A DNA stretch of 9,029 nucleotides from Nitrospira sp. (GTDB lineage: Bacteria; Nitrospirota; JACRHL01). The DNA is taken from contig JALWRU010000041.1 in assembly GCA_026994095.1 (NCBI GenBank), positions 1-9,029 on the forward strand, in the 5' to 3' direction. Each line of letters begins with the position of its first letter. Within the stretch, counting starts at the first letter, position 1. Below are positions 6,473 through 9,029 of the stretch, in pieces. A program made the position numbers and the translations under genes. The notes beneath the pieces were generated by a model, which was not told the DNA's origin, searched no databases, and saw only the letters and a program-made list of their open reading frames with translations.

Positions 6473-6919
6473 TTAATCTGACAATTTCGACGGTGTGGCA
6501 AGCAGCAACAGCACCCCACAGATGACCAGCAGAAGCGGTGCGGCAGCCAGTACCGTGGCCTCCAGTTGCCAGGCCCACAGGACCAACCCCAGTGCAGCGC
6601 AGACCCCGCATCCCAACAGCAGGCGAACCCTTCGGCGACAGGGTGTGTCCATGCGTTCGGTAGGCACCAGCAGGCGTGTCCACGCACCCAATATCCCCAC
6701 CAGTCCGGCGACGGTGAGCAGCCCCGTCAGGGCTAACGGCGGGTTGGTATTACGAAAGCCGAGCATGCCCAGGCTCACTCCGTACACCCCTAAAAACAAC
6801 GCCCCGAAGGTCACCGGAACCAGCACTAGAATGATGACCAAAAAACGGACCACCCGGTCGTTAAACGCCTGCTCCAACGCAGGGATTCCGTGGTTGATGA
6901 GGGGCAGTGGATGGGCCAT
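6473..6919 (-). CDS. Small four-helix membrane protein, function unknown
   Basis: A 148-residue integral membrane protein that I do not recognise. The ATG at 6919 is chosen over a start 19 codons earlier because AGGAG lies 8 bases upstream of it and the earlier segment lacks protein character. Four hydrophobic segments are visible: about 24-50 (VVRFLVIILVLVPVTFGALF and on), 61-82, 97-117 and 121-141. The loop between helices 2 and 3 is basic (TERMDTPCRRRVR, 87-99), so by the positive-inside rule both termini should be cytoplasmic. There are no catalytic motifs. It is convergent with the motor operon and probably monocistronic, since a two-way terminator lies just upstream at 6989-7025. Membership of a small uncharacterised inner-membrane protein family is all that can be said. 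Confidence 0.72.
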   Translation of the reverse strand: MAHPLPLINHGIPALEQAFNDRVVRFLVIILVLVPVTFGALFLGVYGVSLGMLGFRNTNPPLALTGLLTVAGLVGILGAWTRLLVPTERMDTPCRRRVRLLLGCGVCAALGLVLWAWQLEATVLAAAPLLLVICGVLLLLATPSKLSD

Positions 6920-6988
6920 CAATATAACTCCTGAAGGTGGCGCAGACCCAGGCAGGGTGCATGGTATCGCGATCATTCACCACCAACC

Positions 6989-7025
6989 AAAAAAAGGCAC
7001 CTGCGTGATCACAGGTGCCTTTTTT
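6989..7025. terminator. Two-way intrinsic terminator
   Basis: A perfect 8-bp stem, GGCACCTG (6996-7003) and CAGGTGCC (7012-7019), with an 8-base loop. It is flanked by seven A on the left (6989-6995) and six T on the right (7020-7025), so it can work on both strands. The gene it most clearly serves is the minus-strand CC/CxxC protein, whose stop is 42 bp to the right. Confidence 0.88.
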
Positions 7026-7060
7026 ATTGCACGCCGGAAGGGCGAGATATGGTTGGTAAT

Positions 7061-7306
7061 CTAGCCCACTTGCAGGAAGCGGGTATCCACACCGTTGTCG
7101 GCATCCACCGCAACGGTCACCGGGAACATGCAGCGGGGGCAGCGACCGGCGTAGGACGCCTCGTCACTGGTACGCCCGCCATTGCGCCTGAGATAGATGC
7201 GGGCGTAAACGCCGCAGCAACGGAACAGTACCCCCAGAAACGGACGGGACTGGCCGGTTTGAACTCCTGTCATGACCTGTGGCAACCCTTCAGCGATTTG
7301 CAACAT
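7061..7306 (-). CDS. Small CC/CPRC putative zinc-binding protein, function unknown
   Basis: An 81-residue cytoplasmic protein with no signal peptide or membrane segment. Four cysteines are arranged as two pairs: Cys30-Cys31 in RPFLGVLFRCCGVYARIYL and Cys56/Cys59 in YAGRCPRCMFPVTV. The spacing suggests one zinc-ribbon-like metal site. The C-terminus (VAVDADNGVDTRFLQVG) follows as short strands. The pattern resembles small conserved hypothetical proteins with a CCGVY…GRCPRC core, but I cannot name a function. The ATG at 7306 has AAAAGGG about 8 bases upstream. A second Met at residue 12 would keep the whole cysteine core. A strong terminator lies 42 bp after the stop, and a 9-bp inverted repeat lies 29 bp before the start, both consistent with a real, separately regulated gene. 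Confidence 0.7.
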   Translation of the reverse strand: MLQIAEGLPQVMTGVQTGQSRPFLGVLFRCCGVYARIYLRRNGGRTSDEASYAGRCPRCMFPVTVAVDADNGVDTRFLQVG

Positions 7307-7334
7307 ACTGTCGGCCCTTTTCGGCTACTCGTAC

Positions 7335-7365
7335 ACCGCTCATACCCACCATAGACATGAGCGGT
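7335..7365. repeat. Perfect 9-bp inverted repeat in the leader of the CC/CPRC gene
   Basis: ACCGCTCAT (7335-7343) and ATGAGCGGT (7357-7365) are exact reverse complements separated by 13 bp. The repeat ends 29 bp upstream of the ATG at 7306. It could be an operator for a dimeric regulator or a hairpin in the mRNA leader. There is no T-run, so it is not a terminator. Confidence 0.6.
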
Positions 7366-7731
7366 AGTTCGACTCGCCGACTCCTTGGCAGGGGAAATTG
7401 CAAAGCCGGTTCCAAAACCGGGAAACACCTTCATTTTTTTTGAATACCCGCTTCATTTGGGTGCAAACGCGCACAATTTGTACGGTTTTTCCGGCAATCT
7501 GCACAGATCATCAACAGTTGGCAGCGACAGTGTTTGCAGGGAAGTGCCAATCCAATCGGCACAGCGACCGGAATTGGTCAGCCATCGGCGGGCGGGTGCT
7601 GAATTTTATGCCCGCACCGTCCGGTCGGAATGGCAGGAGATGGTAGAGCGGGGCACCTGCCAGAGAATCGCGTCAGCCCGGTGACACTGGCAAGGGAGAT
7701 TTTCTGATTTTTTGGCGGGGCGGGTTGAGGG
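7366..7731. other. Gene-free stretch between the CC/CPRC gene and the toxin gene
   Basis: No convincing protein gene is seen on either strand. Visible structure: CCGGTT/AACCGG with a 4-base loop (7406-7421), followed on the plus strand 12 bases later by eight T (7434-7441), too far for a standard terminator; and TGGCAGG/CCTGCCA (7631-7637 and 7656-7662) spaced by 18 bp. No clear terminator follows the toxin gene and no clear promoter was found for the CC/CPRC gene. The region may hold a long leader, a small RNA or decayed sequence. Confidence 0.5.
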
Positions 7732-8157
7732 TTAGTCCGTGTCTGCCCACGGGTCCACCAAGAGTGCCCCGGAAGCGGCGAAGTCTCGGGTATTTCTGGT
7801 CATGACATGGAGGCCGTGGCACAGGGCGGTAGCGGCAATGAGGCCGTCTGCCGCCGGAATCTGCACACCCTCTTGCTGCGCCCGAGCGGTGATCTCTCCC
7901 CAGATGGCGGCGGTCTGCTGATCGATGGGCAGGATGCGGTCGGCAAACAGTTGCGACAGCCCGTTGAGCCAGCTCTTAATGGCTTGTTTGCGTTTGCTAT
8001 CGGGCAGCAACGCTACCCCTTTTTCAATCTCGCCCAAGGTAATCACGCTGACGTAGAGTTGATCGTCGTTCAGCACCGTAACCGCTTCAATCACACCCGC
8101 ATGACCATCGGTGCGGCGCAGTTCAGCCAGCACACAGGTATCGAGCAACACGTTCAC
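7732..8157 (-). CDS. vapC: PIN-domain ribonuclease toxin, VapC/FitB-like
   Basis: A 141-residue PIN-domain protein, normal length for the family, expected to cleave RNA with Mg2+ when free of its antitoxin. The start NVLLDTCVLAELRR carries the first acidic residue, Asp6. The others fit Glu43 (ITLGEIEKG), Asp104 (PAADGLIAATA) and Asp125 (TRNTRDF), so the four-acid active site is complete. The LLDTxVLxELRR opening and MTRNTRDFxxxG ending resemble the FitB branch of VapC toxins. The start is GTG at 8157, overlapping the antitoxin stop by 4 bp (GTGA), with no strong Shine-Dalgarno sequence of its own. Translation should therefore be coupled to the antitoxin, which favours antitoxin excess. The toxin appears intact. 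Confidence 0.94.
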   Translation of the reverse strand: MNVLLDTCVLAELRRTDGHAGVIEAVTVLNDDQLYVSVITLGEIEKGVALLPDSKRKQAIKSWLNGLSQLFADRILPIDQQTAAIWGEITARAQQEGVQIPAADGLIAATALCHGLHVMTRNTRDFAASGALLVDPWADTD

Positions 8158-8393
8158 AGGGAGACGGACCGCATGGGGGAGCGGTCGCGCTCCAGATCAA
8201 GGTCGTCCAGTTCCGGCCCATCCATGAGGTAGTCCTTAAAGCCGGGGCGCTCCCCTGCCAGCCGCAGGTACTCCTCCTCAGCCACCACCACCACCGCCTG
8301 ACCGCGCCGCTGAATGTGCTGCGGCCCTTCGGTCAACGCCTGAGTGAACAGTTCGCTAAAGCGGTTTTTGGCATCGGCCAGTTTCCATTTCAT
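8154..8393 (-). CDS. Phd/YefM-family antitoxin of the VapC-like toxin
   Basis: A 79-residue antitoxin. The N-terminal half (KWKLADAKNRFSELFTQALTEGPQHIQRRGQAVVVVAEEEYLRL) is the classic Phd/YefM DNA-binding dimer domain. The acidic C-terminal tail (about 52-72, with GPELDDLDLERD) should wrap the toxin and block its active site. The ATG at 8393 is preferred over one four codons earlier (8405): the earlier one has no Shine-Dalgarno sequence, while TGGGG lies 7-11 bases before 8393. The family core also begins at MKWKLADAKN. It overlaps the toxin gene by 4 bp. The promoter and a palindromic operator lie directly upstream, so autorepression by the antitoxin and toxin-antitoxin complex is likely. 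Confidence 0.92.
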   Translation of the reverse strand: MKWKLADAKNRFSELFTQALTEGPQHIQRRGQAVVVVAEEEYLRLAGERPGFKDYLMDGPELDDLDLERDRSPMRSVSL

Positions 8394-8407
8394 CGGAGAC
8401 CCCATTT

Positions 8408-8426
8408 AATCTAGCTAATCTAGATT
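8408..8426. promoter_or_regulatory. Probable operator of the toxin-antitoxin operon
   Basis: The 10-bp perfect palindrome AATCTAGATT (8417-8426) is preceded 9 bp away by a second AATCTAG (8408-8414). It lies just downstream of the predicted -10 and covers the expected transcription start near 8421. This is the usual place for Phd-type autorepression. Confidence 0.6.
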
Positions 8427-8427
8427 T

Positions 8428-8456
8428 ATTCTAACCAAAGACCACCCAACCGGCAA
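8428..8456 (-). promoter_or_regulatory. Promoter of the toxin-antitoxin operon
   Basis: On the minus strand TTGCCG (8456-8451) and TAGAAT (8433-8428) are exactly 17 bp apart, a good sigma-70 layout. The predicted start near 8421 gives a leader of about 28 bases to the ATG at 8393. The -35 ends only a few bases from the first intergenic repeat copy at 8460. Confidence 0.62.
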
Positions 8457-8459
8457 GCA

Positions 8460-8560
8460 GGCAGGCACGGCCTGCAACGATAAGGGCAGCGAGCTAGGGA
8501 CGCGGTGGGCAGACGGGCCACCATGCTGCGCGGGGCTGGGGGCGGACCATTCCTAAAAAA
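8460..8560. repeat. Intergenic repeat unit A, copy 1
   Basis: First of three copies of a ~100-bp GC-rich unit. It opens with a GCAGGC-ACG-GCCTGC hairpin, contains GGTGG/CCACC arms around 8506-8522, and ends TCCTAAAAAA. It differs from copy 3 at five positions in the first 72 bases. The 34 bp after it (8561-8594) have no counterpart between the other copies. Confidence 0.85.
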
Positions 8561-8594
8561 TCAGAGCGGGCCAACCATCCGGCCTAGCCAATCT

Positions 8595-8627
8595 AGAAAA
8601 TCAACCGGCGTAGGCGTTCGATTTTGG
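8595..8627. repeat. Short repeat unit B, copy 1
   Basis: A 33-bp unit running from AGAAAATCAACCGGCG to GGCGTTCGATTTTGG. It matches copy 3 almost exactly (8899-8931). Here it is followed by the long palindrome rather than by unit A. Confidence 0.8.
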
Positions 8628-8723
8628 TTTGTGGGTGTTCTCGCAGGCGGACGAAATACCGGAGGCGTAGCAGCGCTACGTTGAGGATTTTTGGGAGCCG
8701 GAGAGGTTGCCCACAAGCCAAAA
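8622..8723. repeat. 102-bp imperfect palindrome (possible small non-autonomous element)
   Basis: The outer arms TTTTGGTTTGTGGG (8622-8635) and CCCACAAGCCAAAA (8710-8723) are inverted repeats with one mismatch. The centre CGTAGC-AGC-GCTACG (8666-8680) is a perfect 6-bp hairpin. Between them the two ~50-bp halves can be aligned as diverged reverse complements with small gaps. It lies between B copies 1 and 2. It has no coding character and no transposase. Confidence 0.65.
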
Positions 8724-8744
8724 GCGGACGCCGGTAAAGACACA

Positions 8745-8766
8745 CGGCGTAGGCGTTCGATTTTGG
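8745..8766. repeat. Short repeat unit B, copy 2 (partial)
   Basis: The 22-bp core (CGGCGTAGGCG followed by TTCGATTTTGG) is identical to copy 1. The AGAAAATCAAC left end is missing and replaced by other sequence. It runs directly into unit A copy 2. Confidence 0.78.
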
Positions 8767-8864
8767 CAGGCACGGCCTGCTGCGATAAGGGCAACGGACT
8801 AGGGACGCGGTGGGCAAACGGGCCACCATGCTGCGCTAAGCTGCGGGCGACCATTCCTAAAAAC
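8765..8864. repeat. Intergenic repeat unit A, copy 2
   Basis: A 100-bp copy with five differences from copy 3 over the first 74 bases. It has the same GCAGGC/GCCTGC hairpin and ends TCCTAAAAAC. It starts exactly at the end of B copy 2, so B and A behave as one composite unit. The distance to copy 3 is 165 bp. Confidence 0.85.
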
Positions 8865-8893
8865 AAAAAGGCCAGCTTGTTTCCAAGCTGACC
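8859..8893 (-). terminator. Intrinsic terminator for leftward transcription, inside the repeat array
   Basis: On the minus strand a 10-bp stem (one G-U pair) pairs 8893-8884 with 8879-8870 and is capped by a GAAA tetraloop. It is followed by TTTTTGTTTTT (8869-8859), partly supplied by the end of unit A copy 2. It would end transcripts coming from a gene to the right of the window. Confidence 0.78.
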
Positions 8894-8898
8894 CTTCC

Positions 8899-8931
8899 AG
8901 AAAATCAACCGAGGTAGGCGTTCGATTTTGG
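8899..8931. repeat. Short repeat unit B, copy 3
   Basis: A full 33-bp copy, differing from copy 1 by one base in the middle (CCGAGG in place of CCGGCG region). It joins unit A copy 3 directly, as copy 2 joins its A unit. Confidence 0.8.
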
Positions 8932-9029
8932 CAGGCACGGCCTGCAACGATAAGGGCAACAGACTAGTGACGCGGTGGGCAGACGGGCCACCATGCTGCG
9001 CTAGGCCGGGGGTGACCACTCTTCAAAGA
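8930..9029. repeat. Intergenic repeat unit A, copy 3
   Basis: Third copy, running to the right edge, so its right boundary is not known. The first 74 bases match copy 2 closely, while the last 20 are the most diverged of the three copies. The array may continue beyond the window. Confidence 0.82.

Noticed and set aside
7406..7441. Plus-strand terminator (CCGGTT/AACCGG stem and T8)
   Set aside because: The T-run starts 12 bases after the stem, too far for an intrinsic terminator, and no plus-strand gene precedes it.
7385..7684. Possible 99-codon gene on the plus strand
   Set aside because: It starts at TTG without a ribosome binding site, has no recognisable motif and covers two inverted repeats.
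8561..9019. 152-codon open frame on the minus strand
   Set aside because: It reads straight through the repeat units and palindrome and repeats its own peptides (HGGPxAHRV, VPAKIERL). It is an open frame in repeats, not a gene.
8460..9029. CRISPR array
   Set aside because: Repeats are ~100 and ~33 bp, imperfect, unevenly spaced, and not separated by uniform unique spacers.

Overview
The window looks like a piece of a GC-rich Gram-negative (proteobacterial) chromosome. The evidence is two predicted outer-membrane lipoproteins, a predicted outer-membrane beta-barrel, a TolQ/TolR-type motor and an exopolysaccharide (EPS) export operon. Gammaproteobacteria or Magnetococcia would fit, but nothing here fixes the taxon.

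Left part (1-3738, minus strand): a tightly coupled EPS export operon. In transcription order it holds a short Wza-like OPX lipoprotein (GTG start at 3738), an outer-membrane beta-barrel (ATGA overlap), a Wzz/GumC-type chain-length co-polymerase (3-bp gap), and the start of a separate BY-type tyrosine autokinase (11-bp overlap) that runs off the left edge. The set resembles the export/co-polymerase/kinase/OMP group of exosortase (PEP-CTERM, XrtA) EPS loci. The OPX protein has no C-terminal membrane-spanning part, so the neighbouring barrel may supply the pore.

Middle (3739-6455): a 361-bp divergent intergenic region, then a plus-strand operon of a TPR lipoprotein, an ExbB/TolQ-type proton channel and two different ExbD/TolR-type subunits. 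No TonB or TolA is visible. The two ExbD proteins differ at the proton-carrying position (Asn in the first, Asp in the second). Placed back to back with an EPS export operon, this recalls the Myxococcus AglRQS motors that power gliding or spore-coat polysaccharide movement. That link is inference.

Right part (6456-9029): accessory-looking DNA. It has a four-helix membrane protein of unknown function, a good two-way hairpin terminator, a small CC/CxxC putative zinc protein with an inverted repeat in its leader, about 365 bp without a gene, and a Phd-type antitoxin/PIN toxin (VapC/FitB-like) pair with a recognisable promoter and palindromic operator. From 8460 to the right edge lies a composite intergenic repeat array: three copies of a ~100-bp unit, three copies of a short unit, a 102-bp imperfect palindrome and one embedded minus-strand terminator.
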